From JAYOEY01 sp038120295 (GTDB taxonomy: Bacteria > Pseudomonadota > Alphaproteobacteria > MPNO01 > UBA2964): 64,000 nt of DNA. The notes beneath the pieces were generated by a model. It searched no databases. It saw nothing but the letters and a program-made list of their open reading frames with translations, and was not told the origin of the DNA. Below are positions 23,979 to 32,908 of this stretch, piece by piece. The stretch spans positions 248,001 to 312,000 of the forward strand of contig JAYOLL010000001.1 in the NCBI GenBank assembly GCA_038120295.1. Reading direction: 5' to 3'. A program made the translations under genes and the position numbers. The first letter of the stretch is position 1; the number at the start of each line of letters is the position of its first letter.

Positions 23979-25931
23979 ATGACAGAGTCCCCGGAAGAGA
24001 CCGGTCCGTCCGTACCCGTCTGGTGCGACCGTCTTCGCTCGACCCTGGCGGTGGGGATTTTCTGCTTCGGCGTCTGGACGGTCCTGACATGGGATTTCGA
24101 CGATGCCGAAATCAGGGCCATCTTTCTGGGATTCACGCTGCTCTACAGCCTTAGCTTTTTCGGGCCCGGCAAGCGGGCGCGGGGCAGGGCGGGGCTCGCC
24201 GCCGATCTTCTGGCGGCGGCGCTCGGCATCGGCGTCGCCGCCTACATAGCGCTCGATTTCGAAAACGTGTTCAACCGGGCCGGCGCCGTGACCGAACTCG
24301 ATCTCGCGGTGGCTGCAGTCGCCATCGTCGTGATACTGGAGGCGACGCGCCGCACCGCCAGCTGGGCGCTGCCCATCCTGTCGGTGGTGTTCCTGCTGTA
24401 TCCGCTGGTCTACGGGCCCTACATGCCTGGGCTGCTCAAGGCGTCGCCGTTCGGGCTGGAGCGGGTGCTGACCGGCCAGTATCTGTCGCTCGACGGCATT
24501 CTCGGTCCCGCCATAAAGGTGATGATCGACTATATCTTCCTTTTCATCATCTTCGGCGCATTCCTGCAGCGCTTCGGCGTCACCGAGTTCTTTATCGATT
24601 TCGCCAAGGCGATCGCCGGCAACAAGCGCGGCGGCAGCGCCAAGGTTGCGGTGGTGGCGAGTTCGCTGATGGGAACCGTGTCGGGTAGCGCGGTCGCCAA
24701 TGTGGTGTCGACCGGGGTGATCACCATTCCGATGATGCGGCGCGAGGGCTACCAGGCGGCGTTCGCCGGCGCGGTGGAGGCGTCGGCCAGCACTGGCGGG
24801 CAGATCATGCCGCCGATCATGGGCGCAGCGGCGTTCCTGATGTCGGAATTCGCCCGCATACCCTATTCGCAGATTATCCTGCACGCGCTGGTCCCGGCGA
24901 TCCTCTATTTCGCGACCGTCTGGCTCGCCGTGCATTTCGAGGCGATCCGGCTGGGGCTGAAAGGCGCAGCGTCGGAGACGCTGCCGCGGCTCTGGCCGGT
25001 CCTGCGCGAGCGCGGCACCGGGCTGATCCCGATCGTGTTCGTCACCACGCTGATCATGATGGATCACAATCTCGCTGAATCCGTGCTGATGAGCATCGTC
25101 GTAACGGTGCTGTGCGCAGCGGTGACGCCGGCGATGCGGCATCTGGTGACTGTACCCAATCTTGTCGGCGCCATCAGAGAAGGGATCGACAATTCGATCT
25201 CGCTGTTCACCGCGTCGGCCTGCGCGGGGATCGTGATCGGCGTGGTGTCGCTGACCGGGCTCGGGCTCAAGATCAGCACCATGATCATCGACATATCCGC
25301 CGGCGTGGCGGTGGTGGCGCTGATCCTGTCGGCCATCACCTGCCTGATCATGGGGCTCGGCCTGCCGACCCAGATCATCTATCTGACGCTGGCCATCCTT
25401 GTTGCGCCGGGGCTGGTCGAGATGGGAATCTCGGTGGCGGGGGCGCATCTGTTCATCATGTATTTCGGGATGATGTCGATGGTGACCCCGCCGGTTTGCT
25501 TTGCCGCCTTCGCGGCGGCCAGCATATCCGGGGCGAAGATGATGCAGACCGGGGTGATGGCCTTCCGGCTCGCGCTGGCGGGACAGCTCATCCCGTTCCT
25601 GTTTGCCTACAATCCGGGCCTGCTGCTGATCGGCGGGCCGGTCGATATCGTTCTCGATATTGTAAGGGCGCTGGCGACCCTGTTCGCCGCAGGGCTCGCC
25701 TTCGAGATCTTCCGCATCACGCCGTTCGAGCGCGACGACAGCGTGGCGAAGCCGATTATCTATCTGCGCCGCCTGACGCTCGGGATCGCCACCGCGCTGC
25801 TGATTTTCCCTGAAATGCAGACCACACTGGCCGGTGCGGCCCTTCTTGCCGCCGGTCTGGCGCTGACGCTTCTCCCCGGCTACGCGGCCGGTCGCAAGGA
25901 CAAACAGCCGGTTCCAGATTCGGCGGAGTAA
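23979..25931 (+). CDS. TRAP transporter permease, fused DctQ-DctM (4TM/12TM)
   Basis: This 650-residue integral membrane protein contains an N-terminal small-permease region (about 20-180) joined to the large DctM-type permease (about 185-560), then extra C-terminal helices. Conserved features include VASSLMGTVSGSAVANVVSTG, SASTGGQIMPPIMGAAAFLM, the repeated LGLPTQIIYLTLA and a TPPVCFAAFAAASI loop. It uses a sodium gradient to import the substrate brought by the TAXI protein. Fused permeases are standard for the TAXI class. It is followed only four bases later by the lactonase-like gene. Confidence 0.94.
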   Translation: MTESPEETGPSVPVWCDRLRSTLAVGIFCFGVWTVLTWDFDDAEIRAIFLGFTLLYSLSFFGPGKRARGRAGLAADLLAAALGIGVAAYIALDFENVFNRAGAVTELDLAVAAVAIVVILEATRRTASWALPILSVVFLLYPLVYGPYMPGLLKASPFGLERVLTGQYLSLDGILGPAIKVMIDYIFLFIIFGAFLQRFGVTEFFIDFAKAIAGNKRGGSAKVAVVASSLMGTVSGSAVANVVSTGVITIPMMRREGYQAAFAGAVEASASTGGQIMPPIMGAAAFLMSEFARIPYSQIILHALVPAILYFATVWLAVHFEAIRLGLKGAASETLPRLWPVLRERGTGLIPIVFVTTLIMMDHNLAESVLMSIVVTVLCAAVTPAMRHLVTVPNLVGAIREGIDNSISLFTASACAGIVIGVVSLTGLGLKISTMIIDISAGVAVVALILSAITCLIMGLGLPTQIIYLTLAILVAPGLVEMGISVAGAHLFIMYFGMMSMVTPPVCFAAFAAASISGAKMMQTGVMAFRLALAGQLIPFLFAYNPGLLLIGGPVDIVLDIVRALATLFAAGLAFEIFRITPFERDDSVAKPIIYLRRLTLGIATALLIFPEMQTTLAGAALLAAGLALTLLPGYAAGRKDKQPVPDSAE

Positions 25932-25935
25932 TCCC

Positions 25936-27036
25936 TTGGCTAACCGACAGATTGCTATGCCGGTCTTCGCCTATACCGGTTGTTTTACCTCGGAAAGCCG
26001 GAGGGGTGAGGGGACGGGCATCGGCATTTACCGGGTGAATGCGGAAACCGGCGTGTGGCGCCGGATCGGAGGCGTCGACGGGCTGACCAACCCGTCCTGG
26101 CTGCTCGCCAACGCAGCGGGAACGATGCTGTACGCGCTGCACGCCGACATGGATTACGTCACCTCCTTCGCCATCGACCGCGCGACCGGGGCGCTGACTG
26201 AGGCCGGGCGCGCGAAGGCGGGCGGGGTGAACGGCGTCAGCGCCAAGATCGATGCGTCCGGCAAATGGATGGTGGTCGCCAACTATGCCAGCGGGCATGT
26301 GTCTGTTCTGCCCATTCGGACAAACGGAACGCTTGGTGACGCGGCGCAGTCGGTTCACCTGCCGGGTGAACCGCGCCCGCGCTATCGCGTCGGTCATCAG
26401 GAATCTTCGCATCCGCATGATGTGATGTTCGACCCGACGGGCCGGTTCGTCGGCATCCCCGACAAGGGGCTGGACAAGACTTTCATGTTCAAATTCGATG
26501 CGAAGAGAGGCCGTATCGCCCCGGCGGGGAAGGGCGGGTTTATAAATGCCCGGGCCGGTTCTGGACCGCGCCACATGGCGTTTCATCCGGAGCTGTCGGT
26601 TGCCTGGGTGCTGAACGAGCTCGACAGCACCGTTACGACTTGTCGCTGGAATGGGCGCACGGGCGTTTTGTCGCCCATTGAGGTGACGTTGACCCTGCCC
26701 GGCGATTTCACCGGCGACAACCAGACATCTGAAATTGAATACGTTGCGCGGAGCAACCGGCTCTATATCTCGAACCGGGGCCATGACAGCATCGCCATGT
26801 TCCGGCCCGACCGGAAAACCGGGCGCCTCAAGCTGCTCGGCTGGGAAAAGAGCGGCGGGAAGATACCGCGTTTCTTCGGTTTCGATCCGGCCGGAAAATT
26901 TTTCTATGTCGCGAACCTAAGAGGCAACAATATCGTGCGTTTTGCGGTCGATCCGCGGACGGGCGCGCTCAAGCGCTCCGGCACAGCCTGCCGCACGAAT
27001 AGTCCCTGCGCGATTGCCTTCGTAAGGACGACCTAG
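25936..27036 (+). CDS. Beta-propeller lactonase family protein
   Basis: The product (366 residues from TTG 25936, or 359 from ATG 25957) is a seven-bladed propeller of the 6-phosphogluconolactonase (Pgl/YbhE) type: repeats of the form GxxxxxxV(A/Y)NY, SSHPHDVMFDPTGRFV around residue 155, GPRHMAFHPELSVAWVLNELDSTV about 215, and SNRGHDSIAMF about 280. TTG 25936 has GGAG seven bases upstream while the ATG has none, so the TTG is slightly favoured. There is no signal peptide. In context it may open a lactone delivered by the TRAP system. Its 3' end overlaps the convergent gene by four bases. Confidence 0.85.
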   Translation: MANRQIAMPVFAYTGCFTSESRRGEGTGIGIYRVNAETGVWRRIGGVDGLTNPSWLLANAAGTMLYALHADMDYVTSFAIDRATGALTEAGRAKAGGVNGVSAKIDASGKWMVVANYASGHVSVLPIRTNGTLGDAAQSVHLPGEPRPRYRVGHQESSHPHDVMFDPTGRFVGIPDKGLDKTFMFKFDAKRGRIAPAGKGGFINARAGSGPRHMAFHPELSVAWVLNELDSTVTTCRWNGRTGVLSPIEVTLTLPGDFTGDNQTSEIEYVARSNRLYISNRGHDSIAMFRPDRKTGRLKLLGWEKSGGKIPRFFGFDPAGKFFYVANLRGNNIVRFAVDPRTGALKRSGTACRTNSPCAIAFVRTT

Positions 27037-28022
27037 ATCCGCTTTTCGACCCCGCGCTTGCGGCCCTGATCGACGTTCAGGAACAGATCGTCGACCGACA
27101 GCTTGCGCTTCATCAGCGCCTGCTCGTGCGAATAATTGGCCATGTTCTCCAGCGTTTTGAGGTTCTGGTCGGTCAGCCCGTATTCCCACGGATCGGTGCC
27201 GAGGATTTCCTCCTGTTCCTCCCACGCTTCCCGGTACCAGGCGAGCGGCACGATGCGCGGGTTCACCATGGTCTTCATGGCGATGGCCTTGGCCTGGTTG
27301 AGCGCGTGATACATGTTGATCGGCACCCAGGGATATTTCTCGACGATATCCTTCTTAATGCCGGTGATGTGCATGATCGGGAACATGCCGGTCTTTTTGA
27401 AGAAGCTGATTTCCTCGTTCTTGTAGTCGGGCCAGAGGCGAGCGACGCGCGGATCGCCCTGCATGAAGGGCTTGATGATTGACGAATGGATGCAGGCGTC
27501 GAGCTCTCCGGTCGCCACCATGTCCTCGACCGACTTGTCGTTCGGCAGCGTCTGCAGCCTGATGTCGTCCGGCAGTTCGACCGGAATGTCCTGATCGAGC
27601 TCCTGGAACCATTCGATGGAGCGGTGCGGCACGCCGTACTCATGTTCCAGAATGCCCTTCATCCACAGAATGGCGGTGACCTGCCAGTGCTTGATCCCGA
27701 CCTTCTTGCCGATCAGGTCCTTGGGCTCCTTGATCCCGGCGTTCGTGTTGATGAACACGAATCCGTGCCGGAAGCGGCGATGCAGGAAGACAGGGATGGC
27801 GTCGAACGGCTTGTCCTGATCCTTGGCGACCAGGTAGGTCGAGCACGACGCCTCGGCCATGTCGAAATCCTGGTTGTTGTAGAACCGCCAGTGCCGCGTC
27901 GTGGAATCCATGTCGGTCAGCACGGTCAGGTCGATGCCGTCCGGCTTTACGATCCCATCGATCAGCGGTCGAGTGATGGCGTAATCGCCGCAGGCGAGGG
28001 TCAGCGGAATGTTTTTACTCAT
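27033..28022 (-). CDS. 4,5-dihydroxyphthalate decarboxylase-like / NMT1-like binding-fold protein
   Basis: The 329-residue protein has the length and motifs of the Pht5/4,5-dihydroxyphthalate decarboxylase family, which has a periplasmic-binding-protein fold without signal peptide: early LACGDYAITRPLIDG, FDMAEASCSTYLVAK, IKEPKDLIGKKVGIKHWQVTA and the C-terminal KRKLSVDDLF. It is a paralogue of the plus-strand gene at 30168 (shared phrases DLIGK.VGI.(A/W)QVT and RKLSVEELF-like end). Either decarboxylation of a dihydroxy-aromatic acid or ligand sensing is possible; the phthalate assignment is by family only. The palindromic element at 28125 lies just upstream. Confidence 0.75.
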   Translation of the reverse strand: MSKNIPLTLACGDYAITRPLIDGIVKPDGIDLTVLTDMDSTTRHWRFYNNQDFDMAEASCSTYLVAKDQDKPFDAIPVFLHRRFRHGFVFINTNAGIKEPKDLIGKKVGIKHWQVTAILWMKGILEHEYGVPHRSIEWFQELDQDIPVELPDDIRLQTLPNDKSVEDMVATGELDACIHSSIIKPFMQGDPRVARLWPDYKNEEISFFKKTGMFPIMHITGIKKDIVEKYPWVPINMYHALNQAKAIAMKTMVNPRIVPLAWYREAWEEQEEILGTDPWEYGLTDQNLKTLENMANYSHEQALMKRKLSVDDLFLNVDQGRKRGVEKRI

Positions 28023-28124
28023 GGCGGTTAGTTCCTGTCCGAAATTGCGTGTCCCTTTTTAGCCGAAGGGGAGAGCGGAAAAAACCCGATGCCGATCTTC
28101 CTTCATCGATATAGTACACGACCT

Positions 28125-28205
28125 GTCATCCCCGACATGATCCGGGGTCCAGTAGACGGTGCAGGCGGCACGGTTGGCTGGACCCCGGATCAAGTCCGGG
28201 ATGAC
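28125..28205. repeat. Alphaproteobacterial dispersed palindromic element
   Basis: Arms 28125-28152 and 28178-28205 are inverted copies matching at 26 of 28 positions, separated by 25 bases. The arm contains GACCCCGGATCA and CCGGGATGAC, a sequence familiar as an intergenic palindrome dispersed in many alphaproteobacterial genomes. It fills most of the 231-base gap between the ornithine cyclodeaminase-like gene and the downstream decarboxylase-like gene and would fold into a stable RNA stem. Only one copy is present in this window. Confidence 0.85.
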
Positions 28206-28253
28206 AAGAAAATCGTTGGCGGATGGTACGCGTCGCTGTCCCAAAGATTGCGA

Positions 28254-29282
28254 CTAGTCCGCCGGCCCGATTGGGCCAGTGCCCGGATGCGGCAGGCGGA
28301 TGCCGCGGCCCAGCTCTACCGCTTTCTCATAGACGTAATGGCACATGGCGATGTCGTGGGCGACGAGGCCGGTCGTGTGGATCAGGTTACGCTCGGCGTC
28401 GCTTTCCCGGCCCGGTTTCTCTCCCCGCACCAGTTCGTGGATTTCGGCATGCAGCATGTCGCGTGTGAACAGGCCGGTTTCAGCCGAATGGCGAAAATGC
28501 TGCATCAGCATGTTCATTTCCCAGCTGTCGACCGCGACCTTGTCCATCTTCGGCCAGCCTTCCGGGTCGAATTCGCGCCGTGTGAAGGAAACGTAGGTCG
28601 CGCCTTCCTTGAGCCACGGTTCGCGGCACATGATTTCGTCCGATGTGGTGCCGCCAATGCCGATATCGGCGCCGGTTACGACCTCCTCGATGCTGCTCTT
28701 GGCGATTACCGGAATGCCGAGCTTCGCCGACCATTTCGCGGCGAACGCCTCGCGCGTTTCGGGTCGGCGCGAGGTGCAACGGATCTCCTCGATCCCGTCA
28801 TAAAGCTCGACAAGGCAGCGCAGCGCGTTGGTCGCCATCGTGCCGACCCCGACGATACCGACGATCTTCGGGTCCCTGGGCCCAAGATATTTCAGCCCGA
28901 GGATCGTCGCCGCCGCGCTGCGGATGGCGTATGTCCAGTGCTCCTCGACAATTGCGCGCGCGTGCCCGGTATTCGGGTCGGTCAGGACAACCCAGCGGGC
29001 GCATTCGAGCTGTCCCACCGTATTGCGGTCGCCGTCGTTGAAATAGTTGTAAAGGCGCACGCCGGTGACCGGCGTTTCCTTCAGCAGCGCGCATTTGACG
29101 TGCCAGTGATTGTGAAACGGCTCGGCGATGTCGAGCTTGAAGCTCGGCGGGGTCGAGGTCATTACCGTATCTTCGCCCTGCATGCGGTAGATATCCTCGG
29201 CGATATCCAGCGCTTCCTTCGCAGTCAGCAGGTCCACCGTGTCGGCATAGGGGACGTAAAGCAGGCCCTGTTCGTCTGTCAT
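28254..29282 (-). CDS. Ornithine cyclodeaminase / mu-crystallin family protein
   Basis: The 342-residue protein has the two-domain OCD architecture: N-terminal dimerisation/substrate domain with GVRLYNYF, then a Rossmann NAD(P) domain starting IVGIVGVGTMATNAL (about 140-155), with TSRRPETREAFAAKW as the following helix and GADIGIGGTTS. Family enzymes cyclise ornithine with loss of ammonia or act as ketimine reductases or dehydroalanine-forming enzymes. It lies 12 bases downstream of a RidA gene on the same strand; RidA hydrolyses enamine/imine intermediates, which fits imine chemistry by this protein. Confidence 0.87.
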   Translation of the reverse strand: MTDEQGLLYVPYADTVDLLTAKEALDIAEDIYRMQGEDTVMTSTPPSFKLDIAEPFHNHWHVKCALLKETPVTGVRLYNYFNDGDRNTVGQLECARWVVLTDPNTGHARAIVEEHWTYAIRSAAATILGLKYLGPRDPKIVGIVGVGTMATNALRCLVELYDGIEEIRCTSRRPETREAFAAKWSAKLGIPVIAKSSIEEVVTGADIGIGGTTSDEIMCREPWLKEGATYVSFTRREFDPEGWPKMDKVAVDSWEMNMLMQHFRHSAETGLFTRDMLHAEIHELVRGEKPGRESDAERNLIHTTGLVAHDIAMCHYVYEKAVELGRGIRLPHPGTGPIGPAD

Positions 29283-29294
29283 TGTAGTGAGTTC

Positions 29295-29672
29295 CTAATC
29301 CAGTATCGCCGTAGCCTCGATCTCCATGATCAGCTCCCGCTTTACCATGGAATCGACTACGACGCAGGTCGCGGCGGGGAAGGGCGGGGTAAAAAATTTC
29401 GGCCGCCATTCGAGGATCGAGGGAAACTGCGACAGGTCGGTGAGGAAGATCGTAATCTTGACGATGTCCGACATGTCCCCACCGGCCGCCTCGATGGCCG
29501 ATTTCAGGTAGCCGAACACACGTTCCGCCTGCGCATCCGGGTCGAGATTGCCCTCGGATGCTTCGGGCTCAGCCGTCTGGCCCGAGATGAAGACGAACTT
29601 GCCCTTTTTCGCGACATGGGTGAACTGCCCCGGCGGGGGCAGATCCGGCACCTCGACGACTTCGAAACCCAT
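29295..29672 (-). CDS. RidA/YjgF family enamine/imine deaminase
   Basis: A 125-residue member of the RidA superfamily: KFVFISGQTA near residue 26, the helix AQAERVFGYLKSAIEAAGGDMSDIVKITIFLTD, and the C-terminal strand VKRELIMEIEATAIL, which contains the position of the active-site Arg. Typical proteins form trimers and hydrolyse reactive 2-aminoacrylate or related imines. It is the first gene of a minus-strand unit (RidA, OCD, decarboxylase-like), divergent from a cupin gene across a 72-bp region that holds two perfect palindromes. Confidence 0.88.
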   Translation of the reverse strand: MGFEVVEVPDLPPPGQFTHVAKKGKFVFISGQTAEPEASEGNLDPDAQAERVFGYLKSAIEAAGGDMSDIVKITIFLTDLSQFPSILEWRPKFFTPPFPAATCVVVDSMVKRELIMEIEATAILD

Positions 29673-29684
29673 TGATCTGTTCTC

Positions 29685-29696
29685 CTTCGTACGAAG
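29685..29696. promoter_or_regulatory. 12-bp perfect palindrome, candidate operator
   Basis: CTTCGTACGAAG is a perfect palindrome 12 bases upstream of the RidA start in the divergent RidA/cupin region. Regulator binding is an inference from symmetry and position. Confidence 0.3.
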
Positions 29697-29718
29697 AGGT
29701 TACGGTGCTGTCGGTAAG

Positions 29719-29731
29719 GTTGACTGTCAAC
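29719..29731. promoter_or_regulatory. 13-bp palindrome GTTGAC-T-GTCAAC, candidate operator
   Basis: Perfect 6-bp arms flank a central T, 13 bases upstream of the cupin ATG. On the minus strand it contains TTGACA, so it could overlap a -35 box for the RidA unit, although no good -10 follows at standard spacing. The symmetry resembles operators of GntR-type repressors. Confidence 0.35.
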
Positions 29732-29744
29732 GGCGGGAAACAGA

Positions 29745-30158
29745 ATGGGTAAAGGTAATTTTCATCGTGTGCGGATCGATGATGCCCCGACGGTCCCGCT
29801 TCCCCTGGGGCGGGGAACTGTCTACCGGCTGGTCGATCCGGAAATCGGCGCGGCCAACGCCGATATACATGTGAATGTGATCGAACCCGGGGCCTCGCGC
29901 GGTGAGATCCATTTTCACGAAAGAGCCGAGAATACGTATATCGTCGTCGAAGGACAGCTTGAAGTGTGCATCGAGGGCGGCGAACGCCATGTCCTGGAGG
30001 CAGGAGAGGTTGGATATATTCCGCCCGGACTGGTTCACACGGCAACGAACGCACGGGACGACATGCCGTGCCGGATTGTCGAGATCTATGCGCCCGCCGG
30101 ACCGGATTTTCACGAGGTGGAGGGCTGGCCGGGCGGCATAGAGCCGCCGACGCGGTAG
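29745..30158 (+). CDS. Cupin domain protein
   Basis: A 137-residue single-domain cupin. Motif 1 is HFHERAENTYIVVEG (two His and one Glu as metal ligands) and motif 2 is GEVGYIPPGLVHTATN (third His). The C-terminal half has EIYAPAGPDF, also present in the cupin at 35830-36204, suggesting the same subfamily. Such small cupins bind a divalent metal and act as dioxygenases, isomerases or binding proteins. It is placed 9 bases before the decarboxylase-like gene on the same strand, so the two are co-expressed. Confidence 0.88.
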   Translation: MGKGNFHRVRIDDAPTVPLPLGRGTVYRLVDPEIGAANADIHVNVIEPGASRGEIHFHERAENTYIVVEGQLEVCIEGGERHVLEAGEVGYIPPGLVHTATNARDDMPCRIVEIYAPAGPDFHEVEGWPGGIEPPTR

Positions 30159-30167
30159 GAGAAGTCT

Positions 30168-31157
30168 ATGGAAGTTACCATCGCGCTCGAAAGATACGAA
30201 CGCCATGTGCCGTTCTTTACTGGCGAACTGACGCCGCCTGATGGGATCGTTCTGAAACCGCTGGAGATCGGTGAGACGTCGATGCGCCGCGACGGGATGG
30301 ACAGGCATCGGCGCATGCTGCAGGACCTGGAATTCGATGTCTGCGAGATGGCGCTTGGGTCCTATATCCTCGGCCTGTCGCGCGATCCGGATTTTCCGAT
30401 GGTCGGCGTGCCCGTTATCCCGCGGCGTTACTTTTCGATGAGCCAGATCTACGTCAATGCGGATGCCGGCATAGAGGGGCCGAAAGACCTGATCGGCAAG
30501 AATGTGGGGATCAACGCGTTTCAGGTGACGCTGTCGATCCTGGCAAAGGGCGACCTGAAACGCGAATACGGCGTTGCCTGGGAGGACATCAACTGGCACT
30601 GCATGCGGCCGGAGCAGCTGCCGGTGGAGTTCAAACCGGGCGTATCGGTCCAGCGTATTCCGGAAGGCGCCAATATCGGCGATATGCTCGTGTCAGGAGA
30701 ACTTGATGCGCTGATTTCGCCGCAACGGCCGGCGAGCGTGTCAGCCTCGCTGCTTGCCGCCGGAAACAGGGTGCGCCGATTGTTTCCCAACCCGAGGAAA
30801 GAAGACGAGCGTTATTTCCGGAAATACGGATTCTTTCCCGCAATGCATCTGCTGGTGATCCGCCGCGAACTGGCGGAAAAGGCGCCTGATCTCGCTCCGG
30901 CGCTGATCGAGCTTTGGGAGGAATCCAAACGGCGGTCCTTCGAATATTACGAGGACCCTGCCTATTCCCTGCTTGCCTGGACGTCCGACGCGTACGAGGC
31001 GCAGCAGGACAGGCTGGGAGCGGACATCTGGCCCTCTGGAGTCGCGGCCAACCGGGTCAATCTGGAAATGTTTCTGGACTACTGCGACGATCAGGGCCTG
31101 CTCGACCGCAGGCTTTCTGTTGAGGAACTGTTCTTCGAAAATGTTCGGGACAGCTGA
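30168..31157 (+). CDS. 4,5-dihydroxyphthalate decarboxylase-like protein, paralogue of 27033-28022
   Basis: This 329-residue, signal-less binding-protein-fold protein has the same length as the minus-strand paralogue, sharing VCEMALGSYILGL (for AEASCSTYLVAK), GPKDLIGKNVGINAFQVTLSILAKGDL and the RRLSVEELFFENV ending. Divergence is considerable, so substrates probably differ. AGGAGA lies directly upstream of the ATG. The family includes the phthalate-pathway 4,5-dihydroxyphthalate decarboxylase and many uncharacterised NMT1-like proteins; catalysis cannot be confirmed from sequence. Confidence 0.75.
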   Translation: MEVTIALERYERHVPFFTGELTPPDGIVLKPLEIGETSMRRDGMDRHRRMLQDLEFDVCEMALGSYILGLSRDPDFPMVGVPVIPRRYFSMSQIYVNADAGIEGPKDLIGKNVGINAFQVTLSILAKGDLKREYGVAWEDINWHCMRPEQLPVEFKPGVSVQRIPEGANIGDMLVSGELDALISPQRPASVSASLLAAGNRVRRLFPNPRKEDERYFRKYGFFPAMHLLVIRRELAEKAPDLAPALIELWEESKRRSFEYYEDPAYSLLAWTSDAYEAQQDRLGADIWPSGVAANRVNLEMFLDYCDDQGLLDRRLSVEELFFENVRDS

Positions 31158-31286
31158 CTGCCCGTAATTCAGGGCGTTCGTCCTGATTTCCCGAAAATTT
31201 CTTTCCGGATTTTGCGCAAATTTACCTGGCCTTAATTGCTGCCGTTTATCAACGCCGTCGCAAATGTCTGATAGCGGAGTTGGTGA

Positions 31287-32444
31287 ATGGTTCCCTTGAA
31301 ACGAATTTTTGGTTTTTCCCTTTCGATGGTCATGGCGACAGCTGTGCTCGGTCAGGCGATTGCCGGCCCTGTCACCGGCAAGTCTCGCGCTGAGTGGAAA
31401 AAGGAGTACGTCCGCCCGGCCGAGACCCCGTTTCCCGAGGATAACCCTTATTCGAAGCCCAAGGCGGAACTCGGGCACAAGCTGTTCTTTGATCCGCGGC
31501 TATCGGGCAATAACTATATTTCCTGCGGGACCTGCCATAATCCCAGCTTCGCCTGGGGTGACGGCCTGCCCAAGGGCATCGGCAACGCGATGACCGTCCT
31601 CGGTCGGCGGACGCCGACGATCCTGAATCTGGCCTGGGCGGATTCCCTTATGTGGGACGGCCGGTTCGACACGCTGGAAGAACAGGCGCTCGGTCCCATG
31701 GCCGCTGCAGTCGAAATGAACCAGCAGATGGATCAGGTCGTCGGCGAGCTTCAAGAGGTCCCTGAATACAGGGCGCTGTTCAATATTAGCTTTCCCGGCT
31801 CCGGTATTACGATCGAGAATATCGCGAAGGCTATTGCCACCTACGAACGGACGGTGGTCAGCGGCGTAGCGCCTTTTGACCGCTGGATCGCCGGCGACGA
31901 AGACGCCATTTCTGTGTCGGCAAAACGCGGGTTCGACCTGTTCAACGGCAAGGCCAACTGCGTTGCCTGCCATTCCGGCTGGAACTTCACCGATGGCAGT
32001 TTTCACGATATCGGGCTTGGGGACAAGGATATCGGCCGTGGAAAGGAACTTCCCGGCGTCAAGATGATGCAGCATGCTTTCAAGACGCCTACGCTTCGCA
32101 ATGTGGTGGAACGCGCTCCTTACATGCATGACGGCACACTGAAGAATCTCTATTCCGTCGTCCGTCACTACAATGATGCGGGCGTGAGCCGCCCCAGCCG
32201 GTCCCAGAAAATTTTTCCGCTCAAGCTGACGGATGCGGAGATGGACGATCTGGTCAGCTTCATGAAGATACTTAGTAGTGATGATACGCATGTTGTCCTG
32301 CCGCGCCTCCCTGCCGTTGACCAGTCTCTGGCAGGCAGCATCAAGGGCGTAGCTCCCGCTGCCGGCGGAGGTCAGGCGGTACCGTCGAAATCCGCCAAGA
32401 CATGCGGCGGCGGATTTATGCACTGGGTGTCTTGCAACCAGTAG
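31287..32444 (+). CDS. Di-heme cytochrome c peroxidase / MauG family protein
   Basis: The 385-residue periplasmic protein has a signal peptide (about 1-26), a first c-heme site CGTCH (80-84) and a second CVACH (225-229), and the typical APYMHDGTLKNLYSVVRHYN region near residue 275. Members reduce hydrogen peroxide with electrons from cytochromes or cupredoxins, or oxidise protein side chains as MauG does; no methylamine dehydrogenase gene is nearby. The C-terminal extension ends with two Cys 11 residues apart that may form a disulfide. Two cupredoxin genes follow on the same strand and could be the electron donors. Confidence 0.93.
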   Translation: MVPLKRIFGFSLSMVMATAVLGQAIAGPVTGKSRAEWKKEYVRPAETPFPEDNPYSKPKAELGHKLFFDPRLSGNNYISCGTCHNPSFAWGDGLPKGIGNAMTVLGRRTPTILNLAWADSLMWDGRFDTLEEQALGPMAAAVEMNQQMDQVVGELQEVPEYRALFNISFPGSGITIENIAKAIATYERTVVSGVAPFDRWIAGDEDAISVSAKRGFDLFNGKANCVACHSGWNFTDGSFHDIGLGDKDIGRGKELPGVKMMQHAFKTPTLRNVVERAPYMHDGTLKNLYSVVRHYNDAGVSRPSRSQKIFPLKLTDAEMDDLVSFMKILSSDDTHVVLPRLPAVDQSLAGSIKGVAPAAGGGQAVPSKSAKTCGGGFMHWVSCNQ

Positions 32445-32536
32445 CCGTCCCTCAAACGGAAGGCGGGCGGCACCGAACCAGCCCGTCTCCCGCTTTGCAG
32501 CAAATCGGACTTTTTCAAAGCCAAGAGGAAGATGTC

Positions 32537-32851
32537 ATGAAAATGCGAATTGTGTTTGCCGCTGTCGCGCTCGCCTTCGGGACCGTATCGGCCAATGCAG
32601 CTGAGGTCGTCGTCGACCAGTCGGCCAAGAAATTCGACAAGAAAAAGGTCAGCATCAAGGTCGGTGACAGCATCAAGTTCACCAACTCCGACTCGATCAC
32701 GCACAATGTCTATTCCCGGAAGGGAATGAAGTTCGATCTCGGCGCGCAGAAGCCCGGTGCATCGGCCAGCCAGGTGTTCGACAAGGCGGGCAAGTTCAAG
32801 GTCCGCTGCGCCATTCATCCGCGGATGAAGCTGGATGTCGAAGTCAATTAA
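32537..32851 (+). CDS. Small periplasmic cupredoxin (plastocyanin/amicyanin-like)
   Basis: A 104-residue protein with a signal peptide (cleavage near ANA-AE, residue 22) and a type 1 copper set: His56 in ITHNVYS, then Cys91, His94 and Met97 in CAIHPRM. The short Cys-to-His-to-Met spacing is amicyanin/plastocyanin-like. ATG 32537 is chosen over an upstream start because it opens the signal peptide and follows AAGAGGAAG. It likely carries electrons to or from the di-heme protein encoded 92 bases upstream. Confidence 0.92.
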   Translation: MKMRIVFAAVALAFGTVSANAAEVVVDQSAKKFDKKKVSIKVGDSIKFTNSDSITHNVYSRKGMKFDLGAQKPGASASQVFDKAGKFKVRCAIHPRMKLDVEVN

Positions 32852-32908
32852 CCGGTTTTCGCCGGACCGGCAGACGGCCTTCCTTTACTTTCACCTTGGG
32901 AGTCCCCC

